In this document: one piece after another, positions 10,143-19,170 of the stretch | How the letters are laid out: each line of letters starts with the position of its first letter | How positions within the stretch are numbered: the stretch's first letter is position 1 | Source: Seohaeicola zhoushanensis | GTDB taxonomy: Bacteria; Pseudomonadota; Alphaproteobacteria; Rhodobacterales; Rhodobacteraceae | Length of the DNA: 64,000 nucleotides | Reading direction: 5' to 3' | Assembly: GCF_014656415.1 (NCBI RefSeq) | Contig: NZ_BNCJ01000001.1 | Span: 1-64,000, forward strand | The notes under the pieces: generated by a model | Seen by the model: only the letters and a program-made list of their open reading frames with translations | Database searches by the model: none | What the model was told of the DNA's origin: nothing | Translations under genes and position numbers: made by a program

Positions 10143-11921
10143 ATGCAGTTTCTTGCCCTGTCCGATACCGCCAGTGCCGTGCTCGCGCTGGTGATCGTCG
10201 GTGTGATGCTCGTGCTCTTCGTGCGAGAGATCTTCCCCACCGAAGTGGTCGCCCTGGCCGGCGTCTCGGTCATGCTGATCACCGGTGTCCTGCCCTATGA
10301 CGACGGGCTCAAGGTGCTGTCGAACCCGGCGCCCTGGACCATCGCCGCGATGTTCATCATCATGGGCGCCCTGGTGCGCACCGGCGCGCTGGACGTGCTG
10401 ACCCGGATGGCCGAGCGCTATGCCAAGACCCACCCCAAGGCGGCGGTCATGGGGACCATCGCCATGGTCATGGCCGGCTCGGCGGTGATGAACAACACGC
10501 CGGTGGTCGTGGTGATGATCCCGGTCTTCGTGCAGCTCTCGCAGACGCTGGGCCGCAAGGCCTCCAAGCTGCTGATTCCGCTGTCCTATGCCGCGATCAT
10601 GGGCGGTTCGCTCACCCTGATCGGCACTTCGACCAACCTGCTGGTCGACGGCGTCGCGCGCAGCCACGGGATGGAACCTTTCGGCATCGTCGAGATCCTG
10701 CCCATCGGACTGGTCGTGTGCATCTGGGGCCTGATCTACATGGGCATCTTCGGCCCCCGCCTGCTGCCCGACCGCGACAGCATGGCGAACATGCTGTCGG
10801 ACCGCTCCAAGATGAAGTTCTTCACCGAGGCGGTGATCCCGCCCGAGAGCAACCTGATCGGTCGCGAGGTGCTGGGCGTTCAGCTCTTCAAGCGCGACGG
10901 CGTGCGGCTGATCGACGTGGTGCGCGGCGACGTCTCGCTGCGCCGCAACCTCGAGGGCGTGACCCTGCAGGTCGGCGACCGGGTGATCCTGCGCACGCGG
11001 ATGACCGAACTGCTCAGCCTGCAGGCCAACAAGGAATTGAAGCGCGTCGACCAGGTCTCGGCGGTCGAGACCACCACGGTCGAGGTGCTGATCACGCCGG
11101 GCTGCAAGATGGAGGGGCGCGCGCTTGGCGGGATGCGGCTGCGGCGGCGCTATGGCGTCTATGTGCTGGCGGTCCACCGGCGCAACCAGAACATCGGCCG
11201 CCAGCTCGACGACCTGGTCGTGCGGGTCGGCGACACGCTGCTGCTCGAAGGCGCGCCGGCCGATATCCAGCGGCTGGCGGCAGAGATGGAGATGGTCGAC
11301 GTCTCGCAGCCATCGGCCCGCGCCTACCGTCGCGGCCATGCGCCGATCGCCGTCGCCGCGCTCGCCGGGATCGTGCTGCTGGCCGCACTCGACGTCGCGC
11401 CGATTCTCTTCCTTGCCGTCATTGCGGTGGCGGTGGTGCTGGTCACCCGCTGCATCGACGCCGACGAAGCCTTTACCTTTGTCGATGGCCGCCTGCTGGC
11501 GCTGATCTTCGGGATGCTTGGCGTCGGCGCCGGCCTGCAGCACACCGGGGCGGTGTCGATGGTGGTCGATGGCATCGCGCCGGGCCTGATGACGCTGCCG
11601 CCCTGGCTCGTGGTTTTCGTGGTCTTCCTGCTGACGACCACCCTGACCGAGGTTGTTTCCAACAACGCCGTGGCGGTCATCATGACGCCGCTGGCCATCG
11701 GCCTCGCTCAGGCGCTGGGGCTGGACGCACGCCCGCTGGTGATCGCGGTGATGATCGCCGCCTCCTGCGCCTTCGCCACCCCGATCGGCTATCAGACCAA
11801 CACGCTGGTCTATGGTCCCGGCGGCTATCGCTTCTCCGACTTCCTGCGGATCGGCGTGCCGCTGAACCTGACGATGACGCTGATCTGCTCGGCGGTGATC
11901 CCGCTGATCTGGCCGCTCTGA
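10143..11921 (+). CDS. SLC13/DASS-type transporter with two TrkA_C domains
   Basis: 592-residue inner-membrane protein. Membrane helices at both ends surround a central cytoplasmic segment (about 215-385) containing two TrkA_C-like (RCK_C) domains, recognisable by the repeated LQVGDRVILR and VRVGDTLLLEG elements. NNTPVVVV and the C-terminal VVSNNAVAVIMTP resemble the paired SNT-type substrate and sodium motifs of DASS carriers. Likely substrates are dicarboxylates, sulfate or another anion; not decidable here. It starts 36 bp after the DMT gene and probably belongs to the same transcript. Confidence 0.88.
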   Translation: MQFLALSDTASAVLALVIVGVMLVLFVREIFPTEVVALAGVSVMLITGVLPYDDGLKVLSNPAPWTIAAMFIIMGALVRTGALDVLTRMAERYAKTHPKAAVMGTIAMVMAGSAVMNNTPVVVVMIPVFVQLSQTLGRKASKLLIPLSYAAIMGGSLTLIGTSTNLLVDGVARSHGMEPFGIVEILPIGLVVCIWGLIYMGIFGPRLLPDRDSMANMLSDRSKMKFFTEAVIPPESNLIGREVLGVQLFKRDGVRLIDVVRGDVSLRRNLEGVTLQVGDRVILRTRMTELLSLQANKELKRVDQVSAVETTTVEVLITPGCKMEGRALGGMRLRRRYGVYVLAVHRRNQNIGRQLDDLVVRVGDTLLLEGAPADIQRLAAEMEMVDVSQPSARAYRRGHAPIAVAALAGIVLLAALDVAPILFLAVIAVAVVLVTRCIDADEAFTFVDGRLLALIFGMLGVGAGLQHTGAVSMVVDGIAPGLMTLPPWLVVFVVFLLTTTLTEVVSNNAVAVIMTPLAIGLAQALGLDARPLVIAVMIAASCAFATPIGYQTNTLVYGPGGYRFSDFLRIGVPLNLTMTLICSAVIPLIWPL

Positions 11922-11945
11922 TCCGGCAGACCGGACGCGGCGGGC

Positions 11946-13280
11946 TCAGCCCGCCAGCGCCCGCGCCAGCCGGTTCTGCCGTTCCACGACGCGCGCGAGG
12001 TCGAGCGTGACGACATGGCCGTCGCGCACCACCTCGCGGCCCTCGACAAACAGCGCCTTCACCCGTGTCGGCCCGGCCAGCAGCAGCGCCGCCTTGTCCC
12101 AGCTGCCGGCGCTTTCGACGCCTGACACGTCCCAGATGGCGATGTCCGCCCGCTTGCCCACCGCAAGGCGGCCGCAGTCAGGCCGTCCGAGAATATCCGC
12201 CCCGCCCCGCGTCGCGATTTCCAGCGCCTCGCGCGCGCTCATCGCATCGGCGCCCAGCGCCACCCGTTGCAGCAGCATCGCCTGCCGCGCCTCGGCGATC
12301 AGGTTTCCCGCGTCGTTGCTGGCCGAACCATCCACCCCCAGCCCCACCGGCACCCCGGCGTCACGCATCGCGCGGATCGGGGCGATGCCGGAACCCAGTC
12401 GGCAGTTGGAACAGGGGCAATGCGCAACCCCGGTGCGGCTGCGCGCGAACAGCCCGATTTCGCCTGCGTCGAGCTGCACGCAGTGGGCGTGCCAGACATC
12501 CGGCCCGGTCCAGCCCAACTCCTCGGCATATTGCCCCGGCCGGCACCCGAAATTGGCTAGGCTATAGGCGATATCCTCGGCATTCTCGGCCAGGTGGGTG
12601 TGCAGCATCACCCCCTTGTCGCGCGCCAGCAGCGCGGTATCCCGCATCAGTTCGCGGCTCACCGAGAAAGGCGAACAGGGCGCCAGTCCGACGCGGACCA
12701 TGGCCCCCTCTGCGGGGTCGTGGAAGGCATCGACTACCCGGATGCAATCATCGAGAATCGCCGCCTCGCCCTCGACCAGCGAATCCGGCGGCAGGCCGCC
12801 CCTGCTCTCGCCAATGCTCATCGAGCCGCGCGTCGCCTGGAACCGCAGCCCGATCTCGCCGGCGGCAGCGATGGTGTCGTCGAGCCGCGCCCCATTGGGG
12901 TAGAGGTAGAGGTGATCCGAGGTCAGCGAACAGCCGGAGAGCGCCAGTTCGGCCAGCCCGGTAAGCGCCGATACATGCATCTCTTCCGGCCCGAAGCGCC
13001 CCCAGATCGGATAGAGCGTTTTCAGCCAGCCGAACAGCAGCGCGTCCTGTCCACCCGGCACCGCGCGAGTCAGGGTCTGGTAGAGGTGGTGATGCGTGTT
13101 CACTAGCCCCGGCGTCAGCACGCAGCCGGCGGCGTTCACCACTTCGCCCGCCGAGGCCAGGCCGCTGCCGATCGCGGCGATCACGCCGCCCCGGATCAGG
13201 ATATCGGCGCCGTGCAACTCGCGGCGATCATCGTCCATCGTCAGGATGTTATCGGCATTCTTGATCAGGATTTCGCGCAT
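11946..13280 (-). CDS. 8-oxoguanine deaminase
   Basis: 444-residue amidohydrolase of the AtzA/TrzN/8-oxoguanine deaminase group. It is expected to convert 8-oxoguanine to uric acid, removing a damaged purine from the pool. Metal ligands occur in NTHHHLYQTL, LHTHLAENAED, WHAHCVQLD and GLGVDGSASND, all in family order. ATG 13280 begins MREILIKNAD, the usual first beta strand; the open frame further upstream lacks family features. The ribosome binding site is weak (GAGG). Confidence 0.85.
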   Translation of the reverse strand: MREILIKNADNILTMDDDRRELHGADILIRGGVIAAIGSGLASAGEVVNAAGCVLTPGLVNTHHHLYQTLTRAVPGGQDALLFGWLKTLYPIWGRFGPEEMHVSALTGLAELALSGCSLTSDHLYLYPNGARLDDTIAAAGEIGLRFQATRGSMSIGESRGGLPPDSLVEGEAAILDDCIRVVDAFHDPAEGAMVRVGLAPCSPFSVSRELMRDTALLARDKGVMLHTHLAENAEDIAYSLANFGCRPGQYAEELGWTGPDVWHAHCVQLDAGEIGLFARSRTGVAHCPCSNCRLGSGIAPIRAMRDAGVPVGLGVDGSASNDAGNLIAEARQAMLLQRVALGADAMSAREALEIATRGGADILGRPDCGRLAVGKRADIAIWDVSGVESAGSWDKAALLLAGPTRVKALFVEGREVVRDGHVVTLDLARVVERQNRLARALAG

Positions 13281-13386
13281 GTAGGGGCCTCGCGTGTTGC
13301 AGAACCCCGTTTCAGACCAATGGTCAGGCCGGAGGAAAACGGAAAGATCCGGCAGAGCAGAAAGGTGGCACGGAACCCCGCCGGCA

Positions 13387-14184
13387 TCAAGCCGCGTAGG
13401 GCCGCAACAGGGACAGCGCCTGCGCGTGCAGCTCGGCGTTGGCCGCCGCCAGAGCCTGGCCACCACCATGCGCAGGGCCGCCGTTCCAATTGGTGACCAC
13501 GCCCCCGGCAGCCTCGATCAGGGCGATCGGCGCCATGATGTCATAGCTCTGCAGCCCCGCCTCGATCACCAGGTCGATCTGCCCGGCGGCGAGCAGCGCA
13601 TAGGCATAGCAATCCATCCCGTAACGGGTGAGCCGCGCCTCCTCCGCAACCGCCTCGAATCCGGCGCGGTCGGACGGAGTGCCGACTTCGGGGAAGGTGG
13701 TGAAGAGAATGGCCTCGTCCAGCCGCGCGGTGGCGCGCGTGCGCAGGGCGCGCGGCCCATGCGGCCCGGTCATGCTTGCAGCGCCCTCGGCGCCGGCGAA
13801 CCGCTCTCCGATATAGGGTTGGTCGATCATGCCCAGGAACGGACCGTCGGCATCGGCCAGCGCGATCAGCACCCCCCAGGTCGGGGTTCCGGACAGAAAG
13901 GCACGGGTTCCGTCGATGGGGTCGAGGACCCAGTCGCGCCCGCTCGTGCCTTCTGCACGGGCGAACTCTTCGCCAAGGATACCGTCCTCGGGGCGCAGCT
14001 CGGCCAGCAGCGATCGCATGGCCGTCTCTGCGGCCTTGTCGGCCGCGGTCACGGGATCGAAACCCGAAGCCGCCTTGTTCTCGGCGCTCAATCCGTCCTG
14101 GCGGAACCAGGGGAGGATGGCGCTGCGGGCAGCATCGGCGAGACGATGGGCAACGTCCAGATCGGTCAGGGCATCGGGTGTCAT
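13387..14184 (-). CDS. hisN: Histidinol-phosphatase, inositol-monophosphatase fold (HisN type)
   Basis: 265 residues of the IMPase superfamily. The metal site is clear: GEEFARAEG, DPIDGTRAF and SYDIMAP correspond to the three conserved acidic motifs. The AYALLAAGQIDLVIE stretch and TIGR02067-like layout point to histidinol phosphate as substrate (histidine biosynthesis), but inositol or sugar phosphates cannot be excluded. ATG 14184 is used; an in-frame TTG at 14220 would add 12 residues. Confidence 0.85.
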   Translation of the reverse strand: MTPDALTDLDVAHRLADAARSAILPWFRQDGLSAENKAASGFDPVTAADKAAETAMRSLLAELRPEDGILGEEFARAEGTSGRDWVLDPIDGTRAFLSGTPTWGVLIALADADGPFLGMIDQPYIGERFAGAEGAASMTGPHGPRALRTRATARLDEAILFTTFPEVGTPSDRAGFEAVAEEARLTRYGMDCYAYALLAAGQIDLVIEAGLQSYDIMAPIALIEAAGGVVTNWNGGPAHGGGQALAAANAELHAQALSLLRPYAA

Positions 14185-14247
14185 GGTTGCCCGAGTGCCA
14201 TCAACTTGCGTCAGCCGCAAGAGTGCCGATCACCGTTGCCGGTTCAT

Positions 14248-14619
14248 TCAGGCGACGTCGCTGAGTACGCGGGCCAGGTCGAACAGGCGCCGGCGCTGAT
14301 GCTCGGGAATGGCATAGTAGGACCGCACGAGATCGAGCGCTTCCTTGTCGCCCAGAATGTCGGAAGGGATCGCCTGGGTATTCTCGGCAGGCTTGTGATC
14401 GTCCGAAAGTCCCTCGAAGAAGAACGCCACCGGGACCTCGAGCGCATCGGCGATATCCCAAAGGCGGGAGGCGCTGACACGGTTGGCACCGGTTTCGTAT
14501 TTCTGGATCTGCTGGAACTTGATGCCGACCTTTTCCGCCAGCTGCTGCTGCGTCATCCCGATCAGCCAACGCCGGTGTCGCACGCGTTTTCCAACGTGTA
14601 CGTCAACTGGATGGGTCAT
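14248..14619 (-). CDS. XRE-family transcriptional regulator
   Basis: 123 residues. An N-terminal HTH_3 domain (residues about 12-65) carries the sequence MTQQQLAEKVGIKFQQIQKY, and a helical C-terminal tail ends RRRLFDLARVLSDVA. This type is common in Rhodobacterales as a stand-alone cytosolic DNA-binding protein. It starts upstream of a 346-bp gene-free region and may autoregulate there. The target genes are unknown. Confidence 0.9.
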   Translation of the reverse strand: MTHPVDVHVGKRVRHRRWLIGMTQQQLAEKVGIKFQQIQKYETGANRVSASRLWDIADALEVPVAFFFEGLSDDHKPAENTQAIPSDILGDKEALDLVRSYYAIPEHQRRRLFDLARVLSDVA

Positions 14620-14965
14620 GCTTTTCTCCTATATGATACTGACAACAAACCGGGTCACACGGGACGCAGACGAAAAAGCACAAAAACGGGCAGCTGGCAG
14701 AGCCAACCGCGCCGAATATTCCTGGGCGACGACTCCTTGGCGACGCTTCTTCACTTTACGCAGTTTCCCTTGCAAGACAAGCAAGTTGAGTTACGTAAAC
14801 GTCAAGACGCTTGCCGGTTGTGCTTCTCGATGAAATCCCGTCTGACCTGTCATATTGCTTAGTTACTCCACCCCCCGTGGCGCAAGCGAATGAATCGAAC
14901 CTTGCACCTGGGCGCGCGGAAACAATGATCTAAGCTCAGCCTGTACGATTTCCAGAAAGAGAACA
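14620..14965 (+). other. Gene-free divergent region, AT-richer than its surroundings
   Basis: 346 bp between the XRE regulator and the quinone oxidoreductase. I find no convincing gene. It is visibly lower in GC than the flanking sequence. It holds a palindrome TTACGTAA at 14791-14798 and an inverted repeat CTTGC/GCAAG at 14769-14785, either of which could be a regulator site. It must contain the divergent promoters of both genes; no strong sigma-70 boxes stand out. Confidence 0.6.
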
Positions 14966-15925
14966 ATGCGCGCTTACAGAATCTCACAAGCCAATGAAAA
15001 ACCTAAATATTTAGACATTGAACCGCCGAAACCGGGCCCGGGACAGCTAGGCGTGACCATCCGTTGCGCCGGCCTCAACTACGCCGACCTTTTGATCCAG
15101 AATGGAACCTATCAGGACATTCCAACCGCACCGTTCACGCTTGGCATGGAAATCGCAGGCCTCGTCAGCGCCATCGGTGAGTCGGTCGAGGGCTTTTCAA
15201 TCGGAGATCGCGTGGCCGTTTTCGCTGGACAGGGCGGGCTTGCCGAGGCGGGCGTCTTCGAATCAGCCCGGACCGTCCGCATTCCGGACTCAATGAGCTT
15301 TGAAGAGGCCGCAGGTTTCCAGATCGCATACGGCACCAGCCATCTCGCGCTCGCGCACCGGGCCAACCTGCGCCCCGGCGAGACGCTTTTGGTCACGGGC
15401 GCGGCCGGCGGGGTCGGCCTCACCGCCGTGGAGATCGGCAAGCTGATGGGGGCGCGGGTCATCGCCCATGCACGCGGCGCCGACAAGCTGGCGGTGGCCA
15501 AGGCGGCCGGCGCCGACCACCTGATCGACGACAGCGAAGACCTGCGCGCGCGGGTGCTGGAACTGGGCGGCGCGGACGTGGTCTATGACGCGGTCGGAGG
15601 CGACGCCTTCCGCGCCGCCTTCCGCGCCTGCAACCCCGAGGGCCGGCTGATCTGCATCGGCTTCGCCAGCGGTGACGTGCCCCAGATCCCTGCCAACCAC
15701 CTGATGGTCAAGAACCTCACCGCCATCGGCCTCTATATCGGCGGCTACTTCAAGTTCCGGGCCGAGGTGGCGCAGGAGAGTCTCGCCACCCTGCTGCGCT
15801 GGTACGAGGAAGGCCGCCTGAAGCCGCATGTCAGCCACGTCCTGCCCTTCGACCAGATCGAGCAGGGGATGAACCTGCTCCGCGACCGTAAGTCGACGGG
15901 CAAGGTGGTGATCCGGATTTCCTGA
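14966..15925 (+). CDS. NADPH:quinone oxidoreductase, zinc-independent MDR family
   Basis: 319 residues of the medium-chain dehydrogenase/reductase superfamily (QOR group). The nucleotide-binding motif is in VTGAAGGVGLTAVEIG, and LRPGETLLV precedes it. No zinc-ligand cysteines are seen, as usual for quinone reductases. It catalyses NADPH-dependent reduction of quinones or enones. The first ~330 bases are clearly less GC-rich than the rest of the gene. It converges on the LysR gene with a 3-base gap. Confidence 0.9.
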   Translation: MRAYRISQANEKPKYLDIEPPKPGPGQLGVTIRCAGLNYADLLIQNGTYQDIPTAPFTLGMEIAGLVSAIGESVEGFSIGDRVAVFAGQGGLAEAGVFESARTVRIPDSMSFEEAAGFQIAYGTSHLALAHRANLRPGETLLVTGAAGGVGLTAVEIGKLMGARVIAHARGADKLAVAKAAGADHLIDDSEDLRARVLELGGADVVYDAVGGDAFRAAFRACNPEGRLICIGFASGDVPQIPANHLMVKNLTAIGLYIGGYFKFRAEVAQESLATLLRWYEEGRLKPHVSHVLPFDQIEQGMNLLRDRKSTGKVVIRIS

Positions 15926-15928
15926 GCC

Positions 15929-16813
15929 CTAGCCGGCGATCTTGAGGCGCGGCTTGGCCTGCGTCTCGGCAAAGACGTTGCGCAGAAGCGCGCTCAGCGC
16001 CTGGTGCACCTCGCCCTTGGTGTCGCCACCGTAGAGGACGATGTGATGGGCCGGAAGGTCCGGCAGCGTCCCGTCGTGGCGCACCGGCTCCAGGTGCGGG
16101 GGCAGCGTGCCCTCCAGCAGCGCCAGCACGCCCAGGTCGGCCGAAACCGTCGCCTCCAACGTGCGGTCCGAGTCTGAATCGACGGCGGTGCTCCACTCGA
16201 TCCCGGCCGCATCCAGCGCGCGCAGCACCATTGGACGGAAGATGCAGTTGCGCGCCTGAGCCAGGTCCAGCGGCCGCTTGCGCCAGGCCATGCCGCCAAT
16301 CGCCCCGACCCAGAGCAACTCCTTGGTCGCCAGTTTCTCGGCCCCCGGCGGCACTTCGGCCTCGGTGGTCAGGATCATGTCGCATTCGCCGCGGCTGAAC
16401 TTCTGCTTGAGAAAGCTCGTGTTCAACGTCAGCAGCTGCACCTTCACGCGCGGGAAAGCCGCGTTGAACTGCTGCAGCACCCGTGGAATGGCGGGATAGA
16501 CGATATCGTGGGGCACCCCAAGCACGATCTCGCCCTCGAAGGCCTGGTCGGTCAGCCGCGCGATCACCTCGTCGTTCAGCGCCACCATCCGGCGCGCATA
16601 GGCCAGCATCTGCTCGCCCGAGGCGGTGAGCGCGACGCCCCGGCCCGAGCGGTCGAGCAGTTCGAGGCCAAGCAACTCCTCCAGCCGCTTGAGCTGCATC
16701 GAGACCGCCGACTGGGTCAGGTGCAGGATCCCGGCGGCTCGGGTGACGCCGCCACTGTCGGCCACGGCGACGAAGGAACGGAGCGTGGTTATGTCGAGGT
16801 TGCGTATCATCAC
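15929..16813 (-). CDS. LysR-family transcriptional regulator
   Basis: 294 residues: an N-terminal winged helix-turn-helix (about 5-65, with GGVTRAAGILHLTQSAVSMQ) and a LysR substrate-binding domain after residue 92. It resembles regulators of the IscR/ArgP-like DUF1127-linked group common in this order, but the effector is unknown. It is divergent from the DUF1127 gene with a 121-bp gap, the most likely site of action. Two consecutive ATG codons (16813, 16810) could serve as start. Confidence 0.9.
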   Translation of the reverse strand: MMIRNLDITTLRSFVAVADSGGVTRAAGILHLTQSAVSMQLKRLEELLGLELLDRSGRGVALTASGEQMLAYARRMVALNDEVIARLTDQAFEGEIVLGVPHDIVYPAIPRVLQQFNAAFPRVKVQLLTLNTSFLKQKFSRGECDMILTTEAEVPPGAEKLATKELLWVGAIGGMAWRKRPLDLAQARNCIFRPMVLRALDAAGIEWSTAVDSDSDRTLEATVSADLGVLALLEGTLPPHLEPVRHDGTLPDLPAHHIVLYGGDTKGEVHQALSALLRNVFAETQAKPRLKIAG

Positions 16814-16934
16814 GATCCCTGATGAATCACTTCATGAACATTCGTTTTCAAAATGAACCACATTCCACCATATACATCAAGGAAATTGATCCGGATGGGC
16901 GCTTCCATCACGAACCGACGAAAGGACAGACATC

Positions 16935-17144
16935 ATGACCGTTTCCGCGCTTGCCCGCCCCGCCGCCCCTCGCCGCGCCAGCCTCGTTGCACGCCTCGCC
17001 GCGCTGCACGGCCTCTGGCGTCAGCGCAAGTCGCTGGCCGAACTCGACCCGCACATGCTGAACGATATCGGCGTGACCGAGGCCGAAGCCCTGAAAGAGG
17101 CCCGCCGACCGGTCTGGGACGCACCGGCAAACTGGCTCGGCTGA
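16935..17144 (+). CDS. DUF1127 protein
   Basis: 69 residues, very basic N-terminal half with the DUF1127 core (LHGLWRQRKSLAELDPHMLNDIGVT). Short DUF1127 proteins in alphaproteobacteria act in RNA-related regulation and phosphate or carbon storage responses; several are stress induced. A ribosome binding site AAAGGA lies 9 bases upstream. It stands alone, divergent from the LysR gene that may control it. Confidence 0.9.
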   Translation: MTVSALARPAAPRRASLVARLAALHGLWRQRKSLAELDPHMLNDIGVTEAEALKEARRPVWDAPANWLG

Positions 17145-17302
17145 GGCCCGCGATGGCCGTCTCGGGGACCTTCTAAAAACTCCGTGATCTCGGCTAAATC
17201 GTTGTCGAACCGCTTGAAATGCGGGTTTCGATCTCCAATATTCGGCAAGGAAGACCGCCAGCATCCTGCCGGCGGGCCTCTTTGTCTGGATGGAGACCAC
17301 CT

Positions 17303-18052
17303 ATGGCTGACTACAACCCGACCCGCGCCGCTACCCGGACAATGGCCGGCGCCCGCGCGGTCGAAGTCGACGAGGGCCTGCGCGCCCACATGAACAAGGT
17401 CTACGGCACGATGTCCGTGGGCATGCTGATCACCTTCGCGGTGGCCTGGGCGATCGGGTCGAACCCGACGCTGCTGGGCATCTTCCGCGATCCCGTTACC
17501 CTGAGCCCGAACATCCTCGGCTGGATCGTGATGTTCGCTCCGCTGGGCATGGTCTTCCTGTTCAGCGGTATGCTGAACCGCATCTCCGCCGCCGGCGCAC
17601 AGCTGTTCTTCTACGCCTTCGCGGCGGTGATGGGCCTGTCGCTGAGCTGGATCTTCGTGGCCTTCACCGGCTTCTCGATCGCTCAGGTCTTCCTGGTCAC
17701 CTCGATCGCCTTCGCCGGCCTGTCGCTCTGGGGCTACACCACCAAGAAGGACATCTCGGGCTGGGGGTCGTTCCTGATCATGGGTGTGATCGGTATCCTG
17801 GTCGCCTCGATCATCAACATCTTCCTGGGCTCGCCCGCGATCATGTTCGCGATCTCGGTCCTGGGTGTGCTGATCTTCGCGGGCCTCACCGCCTATGACA
17901 CGCAGAACATCAAGAACACCTACCTGATGCACGCCCATTCGGGCGACAGCGAGTGGCTGGGCAAGGCCGCCATCATGGGCGCGCTGAACCTCTACCTCGA
18001 CTTCATCAACATGTTCATGTTCCTGCTGCAACTGTTCGGCAACCGCGAATAA
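17303..18052 (+). CDS. Bax inhibitor-1/YccA family membrane protein
   Basis: 249 residues with seven predicted membrane helices after a ~30-residue cytoplasmic N-terminus. TAYDTQNIKN in the penultimate helix region and the C-terminal LYLDFINMFMFLLQLFG are family signatures. Homologues are pH-sensitive calcium leak channels (BsYetJ) or FtsH modulators (YccA). The start at 17303 follows GGAGACC; the longer open frame from 17219 lacks support. A strong terminator follows 22 bp after the stop. Confidence 0.93.
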   Translation: MADYNPTRAATRTMAGARAVEVDEGLRAHMNKVYGTMSVGMLITFAVAWAIGSNPTLLGIFRDPVTLSPNILGWIVMFAPLGMVFLFSGMLNRISAAGAQLFFYAFAAVMGLSLSWIFVAFTGFSIAQVFLVTSIAFAGLSLWGYTTKKDISGWGSFLIMGVIGILVASIINIFLGSPAIMFAISVLGVLIFAGLTAYDTQNIKNTYLMHAHSGDSEWLGKAAIMGALNLYLDFINMFMFLLQLFGNRE

Positions 18053-18074
18053 GCGGACGTACATGACAGACCGA

Positions 18075-18103
18075 GGGCCGGGATTTCCCGGCCCTTTTCT
18101 TTT
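18075..18103 (+). terminator. Rho-independent terminator after the Bax-inhibitor gene
   Basis: Perfect 8-bp stem GGGCCGGG (18075-18082) and CCCGGCCC (18087-18094) with a 4-base loop ATTT, followed directly by TTTTCTTTT. Confidence 0.9.
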
Positions 18104-18128
18104 GGGCCGCCCCGGCTATCCTGCACCC

Positions 18129-18434
18129 ATGCTTGAACTGCGCCCGAACTGCGAGATCTGCGACCGCGACCTGCCGCCCGCCTCGGGCGAGGCGCATATC
18201 TGCACCTATGAGTGCACCTATTGCAGCGATTGCGCGCGCGAGCTGATGAATGTCTGCCCGAACTGCGGCGGCAACCTGCAGCCGCGCCCGATCCGGCCGG
18301 CAACGGCGCATCGGCCCAACGTCAGCCTCTCGCATCACCCTGCCAGCGACAAGCGCCGCCACAGCAAGTGGAGCGCCGAGGAACGGCGCGCCTTTTCGGT
18401 CGGCCTGAAGGACGTGCCCCCGGCCGAACGCTGA
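18129..18434 (+). CDS. DUF1272 zinc-ribbon-like protein
   Basis: 101 residues. The N-terminal half has eight cysteines in CxxC-type pairs (CEICDRD, CTYECTYCSDC, CPNCGG), the layout of DUF1272, so it probably binds zinc. The C-terminal ~40 residues are polar and basic. Function unknown. Start chosen at MLELRPNCE, the usual family N-terminus, rather than at an upstream ATG inside the preceding terminator. Confidence 0.85.
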   Translation: MLELRPNCEICDRDLPPASGEAHICTYECTYCSDCARELMNVCPNCGGNLQPRPIRPATAHRPNVSLSHHPASDKRRHSKWSAEERRAFSVGLKDVPPAER

Positions 18435-18435
18435 C

Positions 18436-18615
18436 CTACTCGGTCCGCCCGGCTTCCGGCACGACCGGCGCCAGCCCATCAAAGCCAAGCGCATAGCCTG
18501 GCTGCAAAGCGCGGGATGAGACCTTGCCGATGCCGGTGAATCCGACGCCCTTTTCGCCCTGGCAGGCGGCAAGGGTCATCCCTGCGACCAGCAGGAGTGC
18601 AATCCTGAGTTTCAT
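18436..18615 (-). CDS. Small lipoprotein, 59 residues
   Basis: Short gene read from the minus strand: MKLRIALLLVAGMTLAAC begins it, a lipoprotein signal with lipobox LAAC and Cys18 as the lipidation site. The mature part is about 42 residues (CQGEKGVGFTGIGK at its start, ending EAGRTE) with no recognised domain. It ends within 2 bases of the convergent DUF1272 stop. Function unknown. Confidence 0.7.
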   Translation of the reverse strand: MKLRIALLLVAGMTLAACQGEKGVGFTGIGKVSSRALQPGYALGFDGLAPVVPEAGRTE

Positions 18616-18650
18616 GTTCTGCCCGATATCTTGTTTTTATGGAGACGAGG

Positions 18651-19151
18651 TTAAACCGCGCGCCCGCCTTCCGCCAAGCCCAGGCGCATCCGAACCGATG
18701 GGAAGGTGATGCCAGGTTGCAACGTCACCTCCATCGGCCCCTCCTCGACAAAGCCGACCGAAGCATAAAAGGGCACCGCCGTCCGGGTCGCCCAGCACTC
18801 GAGTTCGCGCATCCCCGCGGCCCGCGCCTGCGCCGCCACATGGGTCATCAGCGCCCGCCCGATCCCCCTGCGCACCTGGCCCGCATCGGTCGCGACATGG
18901 CGCACATGACCCCGCTCCGCGATGCCCCGGTCGCGCGACCAGCCGCCCACGCCGACGATCCGGCCTTCCAGCAGGACGGCGTAGTAGGTGCCCGAGCCCA
19001 GCAGCGCCGGCTGCGCCCGCGAGATCAGCGGCAAGGCGGTGACCAGCACCGAGGGCGGGTAATCCGCCTTCAGCAGCTTCGGAAAGGCGCGCGCCAGCAA
19101 CGCGTCCACCTCGGCCAGGTCGGCCCGCGTGGTGGTGCGGATCGTCAACAT
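18651..19151 (-). CDS. GNAT family N-acetyltransferase
   Basis: 166 residues with the GNAT fold: the acetyl-CoA loop is RRGIGRALMTHVAAQARAAG (Q/RxxGxG/A type), after the beta4 strand VGVGGWSRD. Substrate unknown. ATG 19151 (MLTIRTTTRAD) was chosen because the 11 extra upstream residues of the open frame lie over the rpmG terminator. It follows rpmG but is separated from it by that terminator. Confidence 0.88.
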   Translation of the reverse strand: MLTIRTTTRADLAEVDALLARAFPKLLKADYPPSVLVTALPLISRAQPALLGSGTYYAVLLEGRIVGVGGWSRDRGIAERGHVRHVATDAGQVRRGIGRALMTHVAAQARAAGMRELECWATRTAVPFYASVGFVEEGPMEVTLQPGITFPSVRMRLGLAEGGRAV

Positions 19152-19170
19152 CACGATGCCCTCAAACGCA

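Noticed and set aside
13294-14862. 522-codon plus-strand frame
   Set aside because: Antisense to hisN and the XRE regulator, which have clear motifs; ends in a gene-free region.
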